Positions 16,099-24,703 of a stretch of DNA of 64,000 nucleotides are shown piece by piece; within the stretch, counting starts at the first letter, position 1, and each line of letters begins with the position of its first letter. Source of the stretch: CACORA01 sp044234625 (GTDB lineage: Bacteria > Planctomycetota > Planctomycetia > Pirellulales > UBA1268). The stretch spans positions 78,126 through 142,125 of the forward strand of contig JBIIIP010000001.1 in NCBI GenBank assembly GCA_044234625.1, written 5' to 3'. A program made the translations under genes and the position numbers. The notes beneath the pieces were generated by a model, which saw only the letters and a program-made list of their open reading frames with translations, was not told where the DNA came from and did not search any database.

Positions 16099-17148
16099 CT
16101 ACCGGCCGACTTCGGCGATCACTCTCGCGTAGGCGGCGGGCCGGTCGGCGGCTGCGAGGCCGCGGATCGCCAGCAACTGCGGCCGCAGACCGAGGGGCCA
16201 CCGGGGATCCTGCACGATCTTGGCGTCGGCCCGTGCGAGCAGGTCGTCGGCATTCGCGCCGGTAGCCGCCGACGCGGCCGCGATCACGCTGCGGAGATAC
16301 TCGGCCGCCTGCACCTCGGGATTGGGCGTGGCCGGCGCCTCGCACCGACCCGTCGCCCAGGCGATGCCTTCGAGGAGATGCTTCTGAAACATCGGCTCCT
16401 TCCAAGTGGCGTCGTTGTGGCCGAAGTTTGTATAGAAGAGCCGCCCCTTTCCATAGTCGCGCACCCACGACACGGGCACGTGCCATGGCTCCTTCGGCGT
16501 GCTCGCCGGCATGTCGAGGCTGACGAGAACGCGGAGGTTTTCCGGCTTGTAGCGAAGGTCGTATTGGTAGACCTCGTCCCGCCACCGGAACCGCGGCGCG
16601 AACATCGCCGTCAGCCGGTGGCCCGGCTCGTGGACCACGAACGCATGCTCGCCCCCCGCATTCCACGGATGGCCGGCGAAGATTCCCCCGACGAAGTCAC
16701 AGTACAGATCCGAGCTCTGGAACGTGTCGGTGGCGGCGTGCACGCCCACGAAGGCCTTGCCCGACTTGACCCAGCCGAGAAACGCCTGAAGGTCGGGAAG
16801 CGGCAAACTTCCGGTCGTATTCAAAAACATGACGCCGTCGAAACTGGCGAGCGATTCGGCCGAGAATGCCGACGCAAACCGCTCTTCCAGGATCTTCTGC
16901 CGGGATGCGTCGTCTTCCGAAGGCCGCTCCGCGGACGGCATCCGCAGGAAGTCGACGTGAAACACGCCGCTCGAGCGGCCGAGCTCCTCGAGGATGGGCT
17001 CGGACATGGTGATCGAATCATGGCGGAAGCCCATCGTGACCGTGACGACGAGCAGCCGGGCCGGCCGCTGCGGCTCGGCCGCACGCGCCGATGCCGCGAT
17101 CGCGAAAACGGCGACGGCGAGCAGGGGGAGCCGGTGAACGGGCTTCAT
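16099..17148 (-). CDS. Exported ThuA-domain protein
   Basis: A 349-residue protein with a signal peptide (residues 1-23, ending ASARAAEP). The ThuA domain, a class I glutamine-amidotransferase-like fold linked to trehalose and other sugar use, covers about residues 28-260: RLLVVTVTMGFRHDSI, GVMFLNTTGSLPLPD, KAFVGVHAATDTF, then GKGRLFYTNFGHND. The ~80-residue C-terminal tail is helical and Ala-rich. Such proteins are abundant in Planctomycetes and often sit with sulfatases or glycoside hydrolases, as here. It is probably the first gene of the minus-strand operon ending at 12060. Confidence 0.88.
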   Translation of the reverse strand: MKPVHRLPLLAVAVFAIAASARAAEPQRPARLLVVTVTMGFRHDSITMSEPILEELGRSSGVFHVDFLRMPSAERPSEDDASRQKILEERFASAFSAESLASFDGVMFLNTTGSLPLPDLQAFLGWVKSGKAFVGVHAATDTFQSSDLYCDFVGGIFAGHPWNAGGEHAFVVHEPGHRLTAMFAPRFRWRDEVYQYDLRYKPENLRVLVSLDMPASTPKEPWHVPVSWVRDYGKGRLFYTNFGHNDATWKEPMFQKHLLEGIAWATGRCEAPATPNPEVQAAEYLRSVIAAASAATGANADDLLARADAKIVQDPRWPLGLRPQLLAIRGLAAADRPAAYARVIAEVGR

Positions 17149-17287
17149 GGGCGTCTCTGAAGGGCGCGGGCAACCAGATCGATTTCGGTACTGTACCGTC
17201 TCGGCCGGGAGCCTTCCGCCCCCCGCCGTCACCGGGAAAAAACGGCTGGTCCCCGCGTCCATCGGCCGGCCGAGAGCGGCAGCCGAT

Positions 17288-17316
17288 TTGCCTTGCCACG
17301 GCCTGCCTCCGATAGT
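17288..17316 (+). promoter_or_regulatory. Possible sigma-70 promoter of the baeRF gene
   Basis: TTGCCT (17288-17293) and GATAGT (17311-17316) are spaced by exactly 17 nt, each matching 4 of 6 consensus positions. The gene start follows 70 nt later. The call rests on sequence resemblance only. Confidence 0.35.
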
Positions 17317-17385
17317 TTGCCACGGACGCCGCAGCACGGGCTGCGGACACGGCAGCGGATCGCCTGACCCTCCCAGGAGCGTGTC

Positions 17386-18645
17386 ATGGCGAGCGCGTCG
17401 CTCGAGCATTCCATCATCGTGGCCCCGGTGGCCCACGAAACCGTGCGGCCCTTGCTCGCGCCGCACGAGCCCCCCTGCCTGTCGCTCTATCAGCCCACGC
17501 ACCGCAACGTCCCCGACAACACCGTCGATCAGCCGACGTTTCGCCACCTCGTGGAGTCGCTGGAGATGGCGCTCTCCCTGACGCACGGCCGCGAGGCCAT
17601 CGAGCGACACCTGCATCCCTTCCACCTGCTCGCCGACGATCGCCACTTCTGGCAGCACACCGGCGCCGGCCTGGCGATGCTCGCCTCCGCGGGGCAGGCC
17701 CGTGTGTTTCACCTGCCCCGGCCGGTCAAGCCGCTGGCCAGCGTCGCCAAGCGGTTTCACACGCTGCCGCTGGTGCGGATCGCCGCGGCCAGCGACCGCT
17801 TTCACGTGCTCGCCCTCACCAGCCGGGAGGCCCACCTCTACGAAGGCCTGCAGTCCGGGCCGGGCGACACACCGCAACGGCTGGTGCCCGTGCCCCTCGC
17901 CGGCGGCGACGAGCCGGGGGCCCATGGCGAGATCGTGCGCGAGTCGATCGTCGACGCGGAAACGTTCCAGCCCCACCGCGTGCAGCGCGGCATGGGGCCG
18001 AGTGGCCTGGGATACGGCAGCATCGTGCACGGCGGCACGGGCTCGAAGCAGGACGACATCGACGCCGACACCGAGATCTTCTGCCGCGCGGTCGATGAAA
18101 CCGTGCACGAGCGGGTGTCGAAGCATGCCGATCTGCCGCTCGTGCTCGTCGCCCTGCCCCGGCTGGCGGCGGTGTTCCGCGGCCTGTCGAAGAACCGGAT
18201 GCTGCTCGAAGAGTTCGTGCCGCACGATCCCAAACTGCTTTCGCCCGACGACATGGCGGCGCTCGTGGCCCCGATCTTCTCCGCGGCCCGGCAGCGGCGG
18301 ATCGACCGCGCCATCCGCACGTTCACCCACGCCCGCGACCGCGATCTGGCCGCAGGCGATCTGGCCGACATCGGCCGGGCCGCCGTGGCCGGCCGCGTGG
18401 CCACGCTGCTCATCGAAGCCGATCGCTTCGAGACGGGACGCTTCGACCGGGCGACCGGAGCCATCGCCACCGACGGCGAGCCGCCGCGGGATCAGTCGCG
18501 CGGCGGCGACATTCCCGCCGTGCAGGCCGAGGACTTGTTTGGTGCCCTGGCCGAGACGGTGCTCCTTCACGGCGGCGGCATCCTCTCGCTCGAACGCAAC
18601 GCCATGCCCACGGAAACCGGCGTGGCGGCGATCTACCGGTACTGA
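17386..18645 (+). CDS. baeRF-family protein (bacterial eRF1-like), baeRF3-like
   Basis: A 419-residue cytosolic protein. The segment LLAPHEPPCLSLYQPTHRNV near residue 24, QPTFRHLVESLE, then FHLPRPVKPLASVAKRFHTL with PLVRIAAASDRFHVLALTS resemble the bacterial archaeo-eukaryotic release-factor (baeRF) families, proteins with a domain related to eRF1/Pelota proposed to act on stalled ribosomes. A Gly-rich stretch (about 198-224, GMGPSGLGYGSIVHGG) precedes the second half. The assignment is by recalled family pattern, so baeRF3 is my best but not certain choice. The start has AGGAG 8 nt upstream. A REP-like repeat follows the gene. Confidence 0.62.
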   Translation: MASASLEHSIIVAPVAHETVRPLLAPHEPPCLSLYQPTHRNVPDNTVDQPTFRHLVESLEMALSLTHGREAIERHLHPFHLLADDRHFWQHTGAGLAMLASAGQARVFHLPRPVKPLASVAKRFHTLPLVRIAAASDRFHVLALTSREAHLYEGLQSGPGDTPQRLVPVPLAGGDEPGAHGEIVRESIVDAETFQPHRVQRGMGPSGLGYGSIVHGGTGSKQDDIDADTEIFCRAVDETVHERVSKHADLPLVLVALPRLAAVFRGLSKNRMLLEEFVPHDPKLLSPDDMAALVAPIFSAARQRRIDRAIRTFTHARDRDLAAGDLADIGRAAVAGRVATLLIEADRFETGRFDRATGAIATDGEPPRDQSRGGDIPAVQAEDLFGALAETVLLHGGGILSLERNAMPTETGVAAIYRY

Positions 18646-18651
18646 CTACAA

Positions 18652-18805
18652 GGAAACCGCGGCATCCATGCCCGCTGTTTCCTTGGCGGGCTCCGCCCGC
18701 TGGTGCCAACACGGCCCTCCAGGCCTGGTGCGGGCAAAGGAGGATGAGGAAGTGGTGACAGGCCTCCGCGCCCCAACTCACGTGGCGACGGACCTCCGGT
18801 CTGTC
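18652..18805 (+). repeat. REP-like repeat region after the baeRF gene
   Basis: 18652-18682 repeats the hairpin found after apt with one mismatch (GGAAACCGCGG and CCGCTGTTTCC arms). It is followed by CGGCCCTCCAGGCCTGG (18713-18728), also shared with the 66-bp repeats. A palindromic core GACGGACCTCCGGTCTGTC lies at 18787-18805. The convergent phosphate-transporter gene ends just beyond. Confidence 0.75.
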
Positions 18806-18834
18806 GAGAAAATGCACCCGGCCCTCCAGGCTGC

Positions 18835-20388
18835 TCACGCCACCACGAGCGTGGCCAGCCAGTACAAGGCCGCCGACAGCACGATCACCGCCGGAAGCGT
18901 GAGCACCCATGCCAAGGCAATCTCCCGACACGTGCTCGCCTGAATGCCCGACCGATTGGCCCACATCGTGCCGGCCACCCCGCTGGAAAGCACGTGCGTC
19001 GTGCTCACCGGCAGCCCGCAGCCGTCGGCCAGGCCGATCGTGCCGGCAGCCACCAGTTCCGCCACACCCCCTTGGGCGTAGGAAAGATGCGTCTTGCCGA
19101 TCTTCTCACCCACCGTGACCACGATCCGCTTCCAGCCCACCATCGTCCCCAGACCGAGACACAAGGCCACCCCCATCACCACCCACTCCGGCACATACTC
19201 CACCGGCCGGGCAAGATCACCGGCGATGCCCGCCAACACCCGGCGACGATCTTCCGTCAGCTGGTGGCCAAACTCCCGCAGCAGCGTCCGCACGGAAATG
19301 CCCAGTTCGACCAACTGCGTGCGCAGGGTCCAGCGGCCCGCGGCATCGAGGTCAGAAAACCCCTGCCGGCCACCGAGCGTCTCGATCACACCCCTGGCCA
19401 ACGGCAGCGGATCGAGCGTGGCCAGCACTGGGTCGTCGGTCCCAAAAGCGTCGTAGACATCGTTGACGAGCCCGTACTCCAGCGTTTCCGCGGCGGCCAC
19501 GCCACTGCCGCGGGCCAGCCGTTCCACCCGCGTCGTGGCAATGTGCTGGTCCCTGAGGGCCGCCATCATCGCCGCCATGTCCGGCGCCGTCAGTTCGGCC
19601 TCCAGTTTCTTCGCGGCCGCGACGGCCGCGGCCACCGCCTGCGGAGAGGATCGCATGTCGAGCGCGTAAGACGCCGGCACGATGCCGATGAGCACGAGCA
19701 TGATCAGGCCCATGCCCTTCTGGCCGTCGTTGGAGCCATGGGCGAAGCTCACGCCGGTGCAGGTGCCGATCAACAAGAGCCGGATCCACCACGGTGGCGG
19801 CGCTTCGCCTGCCGGGGGTTCGTAGAGCGCGGGCGAACGCAGCAGCCGGCGACAGACCAGGAGGAGGCCGGCAGCCAACCCGAAGCCGATGACCGGCGAC
19901 AAGAGCAGTGCCAGCATCACTTCCGTCACCTTGTGCCAGTTCAGCCCCTGGAAAAATGAGCCGTGCTCGAGCCATGCATTCATCATTCCCACGCCCATGA
20001 TCGAGCCGATGAGGGCGTGCGAGCTGCTCGCCGGCAGCCCCCGATACCAGGTGGCGAAATTCCAGACGATCGCCGCCACGAGCAGCGCGAGCACCATGGC
20101 CAGCCCGCGGCCGGTCTTGATGTTCACGAGCAGATCCACCGGCAGCAGATGCACGATGCTGAAGGCCACGCCGATGCCGCCGGCATGGACCCCGATGAAG
20201 TTCCACAGGCCCGACCAGACCACCGCAGGCGTGGGGGCGAGCGCCTTGGTGTAAATCACGGTGGCGACAGCGTTGGCCGTGTCGTGAAAACCGTTGACGC
20301 ACTCGAAGCCGAACGCGATGGCCAGCGCGACGATCAACAGCACCGTCTGGCCGGTGCCGAGGGTCGCGGCTGCTTCGAGGAAGTCCAT
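18835..20388 (-). CDS. Inorganic phosphate transporter, Pit family
   Basis: A 517-residue inner-membrane phosphate:cation symporter. Both halves of the PiT inverted repeat are seen: ECVNGFHDTANAVATVIYTK near residue 30 and DGCGLPVSTTHVLSSGVAGT near residue 460, with GLPASSSHALIGSIMG and FAHGSNDGQKGMGLIMLVLI between. A hydrophilic loop of about 150 residues separates the halves. The open frame extends 22 codons upstream, but ATG 20388, with GAGG 8 nt before it, gives the normal N-terminus. No regulatory partner such as a PhoU-like gene is adjacent. The gene is convergent with the baeRF gene and divergent from the aminotransferase. Confidence 0.93.
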   Translation of the reverse strand: MDFLEAAATLGTGQTVLLIVALAIAFGFECVNGFHDTANAVATVIYTKALAPTPAVVWSGLWNFIGVHAGGIGVAFSIVHLLPVDLLVNIKTGRGLAMVLALLVAAIVWNFATWYRGLPASSSHALIGSIMGVGMMNAWLEHGSFFQGLNWHKVTEVMLALLLSPVIGFGLAAGLLLVCRRLLRSPALYEPPAGEAPPPWWIRLLLIGTCTGVSFAHGSNDGQKGMGLIMLVLIGIVPASYALDMRSSPQAVAAAVAAAKKLEAELTAPDMAAMMAALRDQHIATTRVERLARGSGVAAAETLEYGLVNDVYDAFGTDDPVLATLDPLPLARGVIETLGGRQGFSDLDAAGRWTLRTQLVELGISVRTLLREFGHQLTEDRRRVLAGIAGDLARPVEYVPEWVVMGVALCLGLGTMVGWKRIVVTVGEKIGKTHLSYAQGGVAELVAAGTIGLADGCGLPVSTTHVLSSGVAGTMWANRSGIQASTCREIALAWVLTLPAVIVLSAALYWLATLVVA

Positions 20389-20553
20389 CGTCAGCGCCTC
20401 CCCGGCGGACGCACATGCGTGTTCGCCGCAGACTAGGGCCGCACCCCGAGGCACTCAAGCCGCGCGGCCATGCTGAACGAAAATCTCACACAGGCCGCTG
20501 AACCCGCGGCGCCGTGGTCAGCCGGCATCCCGTGGGCCACAATCGCTCCTGCC

Positions 20554-21705
20554 ATGGCCAGCCCCGCTGCCGACAATCCGTTTGCCTCCTGCCCCGATCG
20601 CCGCGGTACCGGCTCCGAAAAGTGGGACCGCTGGGCCGGCCGCGACGTGCTCCCCCTCTGGGTCGCCGACATGGATTTCCGGGCGCCCGACGTCGTGCTC
20701 GACGCGCTGCACAGCCGCGTCGGTGACGGCGTCTTCGGCTACACGAACCCGCCGCCGGGGTTCGCCCCGGCCCTCGCCGACCATCTCCTGAAGCGGCATG
20801 GCTGGACGATCGACCCGGAGACCGTGGTGGCCACCCCCGGCGTCGTCACCGGCCTGGCGATCACGGCGCGCCTGCTCACGCAGCCCGACGACGAGATCCT
20901 CACGTTCACGCCCGTCTATCCGCCGTTTCTCACGCTGCCGGCCTTGGCCGGCCGCCGCTGCACGCGTGTGCCGCTGACGCAGTCCACCGCCACATGGCAG
21001 ATCGATTGGGATGCGCTCGCGGCGGCGATCTCGCCGCGGACGAAGCTCTTCTGGCTCTGCCATCCCCACAACCCCACCGGCACCGTCTTCAGCCCGCCCG
21101 ACCTGCTCGCCCTCGCCGATCTCTGCGAACGGCATGGCATCACGATCATCAGCGACGAGATCTGGGCCGACCTCGTGCTCGATGCCGAGGCGCGACACGT
21201 GCCGTTCGCAAGCCTCGACCACCCCGCGGCCCGCCGCGCGATCACGCTCGTGGCGCCCTCGAAAACCTGGAATCTCGCCGGCCTGGGCTGTGCGGCGGCG
21301 ATCGTGCCCGAGCCGGCCCACCGGCGGCAGTGGCGGGCGGCGGGCGGCGGACTCGTGCCCATGATCACGCCGCTGGGATACGCGGCCGCCGAAGCCGCCT
21401 GGCGGCACGGTGACCCATGGCGCCGCGAACTCATCGGCTTGCTGCGGCGGCATCACGCGCTGGCGGCAGCTGCGGTGGCGCGGATTCCGGGCCTCGCGAT
21501 GGTGCCGGCCCAGGCCACGTATCTGGCCTGGATCGACTGCCGCGGCACGGCTGCCGCCGATCCACAAGCCGCCTGCGAGGCGGCGGGGCTGGGGCCATCC
21601 GATGGCCGCGATTTCGGCGCGCCGGGTTTCATCCGGCTCAACCTGGCCTGCCCGACCGACCGCCTCGAAGAGGCCCTGCGCCGACTGGCGCGGGCCTTTG
21701 CCTGA
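20554..21705 (+). CDS. PLP-dependent aminotransferase of the MalY/PatB type
   Basis: A ~383-residue fold-type I enzyme related to cystathionine beta-lyase PatB/MalY. It opens with DRRGTGSEKWD and LPLWVADMDF, both signatures of this subfamily. HPHNPTG is the PLP-phosphate region, IISDEIWADLVL carries the aspartate that contacts the ring nitrogen, and APSKTWNLAGLGCA contains the PLP lysine. It probably cleaves C-S bonds of cystathionine or related beta-lyase substrates. I start at ATG 20554; the in-frame ATG at 20470 would add 28 residues absent from the family. Confidence 0.9.
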   Translation: MASPAADNPFASCPDRRGTGSEKWDRWAGRDVLPLWVADMDFRAPDVVLDALHSRVGDGVFGYTNPPPGFAPALADHLLKRHGWTIDPETVVATPGVVTGLAITARLLTQPDDEILTFTPVYPPFLTLPALAGRRCTRVPLTQSTATWQIDWDALAAAISPRTKLFWLCHPHNPTGTVFSPPDLLALADLCERHGITIISDEIWADLVLDAEARHVPFASLDHPAARRAITLVAPSKTWNLAGLGCAAAIVPEPAHRRQWRAAGGGLVPMITPLGYAAAEAAWRHGDPWRRELIGLLRRHHALAAAAVARIPGLAMVPAQATYLAWIDCRGTAAADPQAACEAAGLGPSDGRDFGAPGFIRLNLACPTDRLEEALRRLARAFA

Positions 21706-21843
21706 CCCGCGCGGCAAACCCTGCCGCCTGGGCAGGCTGCGGGCCCGATGGAACCGCTGCGTCATGGAAGCCGTCGGCTCATCTGCAGCGGGCGTTCTGG
21801 CCGATCCCCTTTTCACACCGAACACATTTCTAAGGGGAATGCC

Positions 21844-22146
21844 ATGGCCAAGAGCAAGTCGAGGAAGAAGTCGAGCCGCACCACCTACACCCAGCAGATC
21901 GCCGGGTTGGCCACGATGGGCATGCCGGCGCCGGTGCAGAAGGTGGCGACCTCGAAGTGGGGCTCGAAACTGCTGCTGCTGCTCGTGCCGATTCTCATCG
22001 CCACCGGCGTGATCACCGTCTCCTTCAACGGCGGCCTGCCCAGCATCTCCTTCAACAAGGATCGGGCGGCGGCCGTCGGCCAGCAGGTGACGGACCAGGC
22101 GATCAAGGCGGCCGAGGCCATCCGCCAGCAGGATATGCGGCGCTAA
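21844..22146 (+). CDS. Small single-pass membrane protein, unknown function
   Basis: A 100-residue protein with a strongly basic N-terminus (MAKSKSRKKSSRTTYTQQIA), one membrane segment (KLLLLLVPILIATGVITVSF, about 51-70) and a short Ala-rich helical tail. I recognise no family. AAGGGGAA about 5 nt before the ATG supports the start. It ends 14 nt before the aminopeptidase gene, so the two may share a transcript. Confidence 0.6.
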   Translation: MAKSKSRKKSSRTTYTQQIAGLATMGMPAPVQKVATSKWGSKLLLLLVPILIATGVITVSFNGGLPSISFNKDRAAAVGQQVTDQAIKAAEAIRQQDMRR

Positions 22147-22160
22147 CGTAGGCTGGTGGC

Positions 22161-23444
22161 ATGCGCCACGCCCCCATCGATCTGGGCCTGTTCATCGACC
22201 ACCGCCGGCGGCTGACCGCGCTTCTCCCCAGGCGGTCCCTGACCATCGTGCACGCCGCCGACGTGCTGCCCACGACGGGCGACGGCACGGCGCGGCTGTA
22301 TCCCGCCAGCGATCTCTTCTGGCTCACGGGCATCGAGCAGGAGGAGAGCGTGCTCGTGCTCGCGCCGGACGCGATCGAGCCCGCCTCCCGGGAGATGCTC
22401 TTCATCCGCCAGCCCAACGAGCATCTGGCGACCTGGGAGGGGGAAAAGCTCTCCAAGGAACGGGCCACCGCCGTCTCCGGCATCGCCACGATCCGCTGGC
22501 TCTCCGACCTGCCGGCCGCGGTCCACGGCCTCATGGTCGACAGCGACCTGGTGTTTCTCAACGCGAACGAGCACGAACGGGCCGCCACGGAGATCGAGCC
22601 ACGCGACCTGCGGCTGGCCCGGCGGCTGATGCACACCTACCCGCTGCACCGCTATGACCGGCTCGCGCCGCTCATGCGGCGGCTGCGGAGCGTGAAGAGC
22701 CCGGCCGAGGTGGCCCTCATCCAGCAGGCCATCGCCATCACGGCCGCCGGGCTGCGACGGCTGGTCGCCAGCCTGAAGCCCGGCGTGAGGGAGTATGAAC
22801 TGGAGGCGGAGCTGGTCGCCGAGTTCACCCGGCAGCGGGCGAAGATGGCCTACGAGCCGATCATCGCCTCCGGAAAAAACGCTTGCGTGCTCCACTACGT
22901 GGAGAACGACAAGGAGTGTCGCGCGGGCGACCTTGTGCTCGTCGACGCTGGCGCCTGCTATGCCAACTACAACGCCGACCTCACCCGCACCTATCCGGTC
23001 GGGGGAAAATTCTCGCCACGGCAGCGGGCAGTCTATGACGCCGTGCTCCGCGTGCTCAAAAGCTCGATCGCCCGGGCGAAGCCGGCTGTCACGCCGCGGG
23101 AATGGAAGCGGGCGGCCCAGGTGGAGATGACGGGCGAACTCGTGGCCCTCGGCCTGCTTTCGAAAGAGGAAGCCGCCAAGGACACGCCCGAAGAGCCGGC
23201 CTGCCGGAAATACTTCATGCACGGCCTGGGGCATGCGCTGGGCCTGGGCGTGCACGATCTCGCCCCGCCAAACGGCCCCTTCGAGCCGGGCTGGGTGCTG
23301 ACCGTCGAGCCGGGGATCTACATTCCCGCCGAGGGAATCGGCGTTCGTCTCGAGAACGACATCCTGATCACGGCGGACGGCGCCGTGGACCTCTGCGCCG
23401 ACGTGCCCATCGAGCCCGACGAGATCGAATCGCTTTTCCGATAG
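22161..23444 (+). CDS. Xaa-Pro aminopeptidase (M24B, PepP type)
   Basis: A 427-residue metallopeptidase that removes the residue before an N-terminal proline. The N-terminal creatinase-like domain contains LYPASDLFWLTGIEQEES. The pita-bread catalytic domain starts near residue 170 (PAEVALIQQAIAITAAGLRR). Five metal ligands are seen: D in LVLVDAGACY, D in YNADLTRTYPVGG, H in HGLGHALGLGVHD, E in VEPGIYIPAEG and E in RLENDILIT. Length and motifs are those of bacterial aminopeptidase P. The protein is cytosolic, with no signal peptide. Confidence 0.94.
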   Translation: MRHAPIDLGLFIDHRRRLTALLPRRSLTIVHAADVLPTTGDGTARLYPASDLFWLTGIEQEESVLVLAPDAIEPASREMLFIRQPNEHLATWEGEKLSKERATAVSGIATIRWLSDLPAAVHGLMVDSDLVFLNANEHERAATEIEPRDLRLARRLMHTYPLHRYDRLAPLMRRLRSVKSPAEVALIQQAIAITAAGLRRLVASLKPGVREYELEAELVAEFTRQRAKMAYEPIIASGKNACVLHYVENDKECRAGDLVLVDAGACYANYNADLTRTYPVGGKFSPRQRAVYDAVLRVLKSSIARAKPAVTPREWKRAAQVEMTGELVALGLLSKEEAAKDTPEEPACRKYFMHGLGHALGLGVHDLAPPNGPFEPGWVLTVEPGIYIPAEGIGVRLENDILITADGAVDLCADVPIEPDEIESLFR

Positions 23445-23646
23445 ATCGCATCCGCGAATACCGCCGCAACGACCCGGTAAACCAGGGACGGAGGCGAAGG
23501 GGTCGGCGAAAGCTCGAGGAGCTTTGGGCTATCCTGCCCACGCGACGCGACTTTTGCCGCCCCGTAGCCGGTGCTCCACCAAAGTCGAATGCGCTCGAGA
23601 GGTCCGTCCCCACTTTGGGAGAGAGGCGGGGGCTCCGCTTCTCCCC

Positions 23647-23652
23647 TATACT
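23647..23652 (+). promoter_or_regulatory. -10 element before the FKBP gene
   Basis: TATACT, matching 5 of 6 bases of the sigma-70 -10 consensus, lies 33 nt before the ATG. The region upstream (23601-23635) carries a degraded copy of the dispersed repeat (GAGGTCCGTCC, then TGGGAGAGAGGCGGG), so the promoter sits at a repeat edge. No good -35 is visible. Confidence 0.4.
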
Positions 23653-23685
23653 GTCGGCTTTCCTCCCGGCCTGTGGAGCCACGCG

Positions 23686-24177
23686 ATGCGACTCGTTGCC
23701 GCCGTCACCGTTTGCTGCCTAGCCCTTCTCACCCCGGAGATCACCGTGGCCAATCAAGCCTCCGACACCGTCGCCCAGGAAGTGCCCCACCCGAAGCTGC
23801 CCTCCGGCGCCGGGAAGATCGATGCTGATGCCCCGAAGGCGTTCGCCAAAACGGCTTCCGGCCTGCAATACCGGGTGCTCCGCAAGGGCACCGGCACCGC
23901 TCCCAAGGCGGCCAACACCGTGAAGGTGCATTACCACGGCTGGCTCGACGATGGCGGCGTCTTCGACAGCTCCTACAAGCGCGGCGAGTCGATCGAGTTT
24001 CCGCTCAATGGCGTGATCCCCGGCTGGACCGAAGGCATGCAGCTCGTCGGCAAGGGCGGCATGATCGAGTTGCTCATCCCCAGCAACCTCGGCTACGGTG
24101 CCCGCGGCACTCCCGGCGGCCCGATCCCCCCCAATGCCACGCTCCACTTCCTGGTCGAACTGCTGGAGGTAAAGTAG
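23686..24177 (+). CDS. Exported FKBP-type peptidyl-prolyl isomerase
   Basis: A 163-residue protein with a signal peptide (residues 1-22) and a single FKBP domain over the C-terminal ~110 residues. Active-site pattern: VKVHYHGWLDDGGVFDSSYK, then FPLNGVIPGWTEGMQLVGKG and IPSNLGYGARG, ending with ATLHFLVELLEVK. It should speed proline isomerisation during protein folding in the periplasm. The open frame extends upstream, but ATG 23686 begins the signal peptide. Confidence 0.93.
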   Translation: MRLVAAVTVCCLALLTPEITVANQASDTVAQEVPHPKLPSGAGKIDADAPKAFAKTASGLQYRVLRKGTGTAPKAANTVKVHYHGWLDDGGVFDSSYKRGESIEFPLNGVIPGWTEGMQLVGKGGMIELLIPSNLGYGARGTPGGPIPPNATLHFLVELLEVK

Positions 24178-24283
24178 CCCCCCATCCTCACCAATTTCTC
24201 ACGGGAACCTCACGACCGTCTCACGCGATCCTGCCACGATCACGCTCGATAGATCTCCTGTCCTCCAACAGACCGGGGTTTCC

Positions 24284-24532
24284 ATGCCGAGCACACCGGA
24301 TCGAGAGGCCACCCAGCCGGCCAAAGAGTCCGGCCAGAAGCCTGTCGCCAAGGCGAAGGCCGCCCTGTCCACGCAACTGGCGGAGCAGTTGGGTATGAAG
24401 CGATGGCTGCGGGTCACGGCCCGCAAATCGCTGGCATCGGCGAAGTCGGCCGGGCAATCCGGCAATGCCGCCGCCGACGCGGCGGCTCAGGCCTTGGCCG
24501 AATTACTGAAGGATGCAAAAAAACTGGCTTGA
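24284..24532 (+). CDS. Small basic protein, unknown function
   Basis: An 82-residue Lys/Ala-rich protein beginning MPSTPDREATQPAKESGQKP, with a helical C-terminal half. It has no membrane segment, signal peptide or recognised family. It lies alone between the FKBP and prepilin-like genes. Codon use looks like its neighbours', which is the main reason to keep it, and no convincing ribosome-binding site is seen. Confidence 0.45.
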   Translation: MPSTPDREATQPAKESGQKPVAKAKAALSTQLAEQLGMKRWLRVTARKSLASAKSAGQSGNAAADAAAQALAELLKDAKKLA

Positions 24533-24627
24533 CGGTAGAATGCACCCTGGGCGGCTAGGGGGCTTCGGAATTTTTTTGGCTCACGTTTTTCTCACTTTCA
24601 TTTCATATCCCTCTCATCGTTCGCCCG

Positions 24628-24665
24628 TACAACTCGTGGCGTGAAAGCCGAAGGGAGTCTTCGGC
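24628..24665 (+). promoter_or_regulatory. Possible promoter and leader hairpin of the prepilin-like gene
   Basis: TACAAC (24628-24633) could be a -10 element. About 14 nt further a 7-bp stem, GCCGAAG with CTTCGGC, encloses GGAGT (24647-24665), which would lie in the 5' leader some 40 nt before the ATG. The 11-mer TACAACTCGTG also occurs at 10590 before another gene. Confidence 0.35.
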
Positions 24666-24703
24666 ACGGCACGGGATGGTTTTTCTCAACGAAGGAATTT
24701 TTT

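Noticed and set aside
16049..16666. Upstream extension of the sulfatase frame
   Set aside because: It is Arg-rich and antisense to or out of frame with the ThuA gene; the signal peptide starts at 16048.
17149..18570. Upstream extension of the ThuA frame to 823 residues
   Set aside because: The extra part is antisense to the baeRF gene; a signal peptide starts at 17148.
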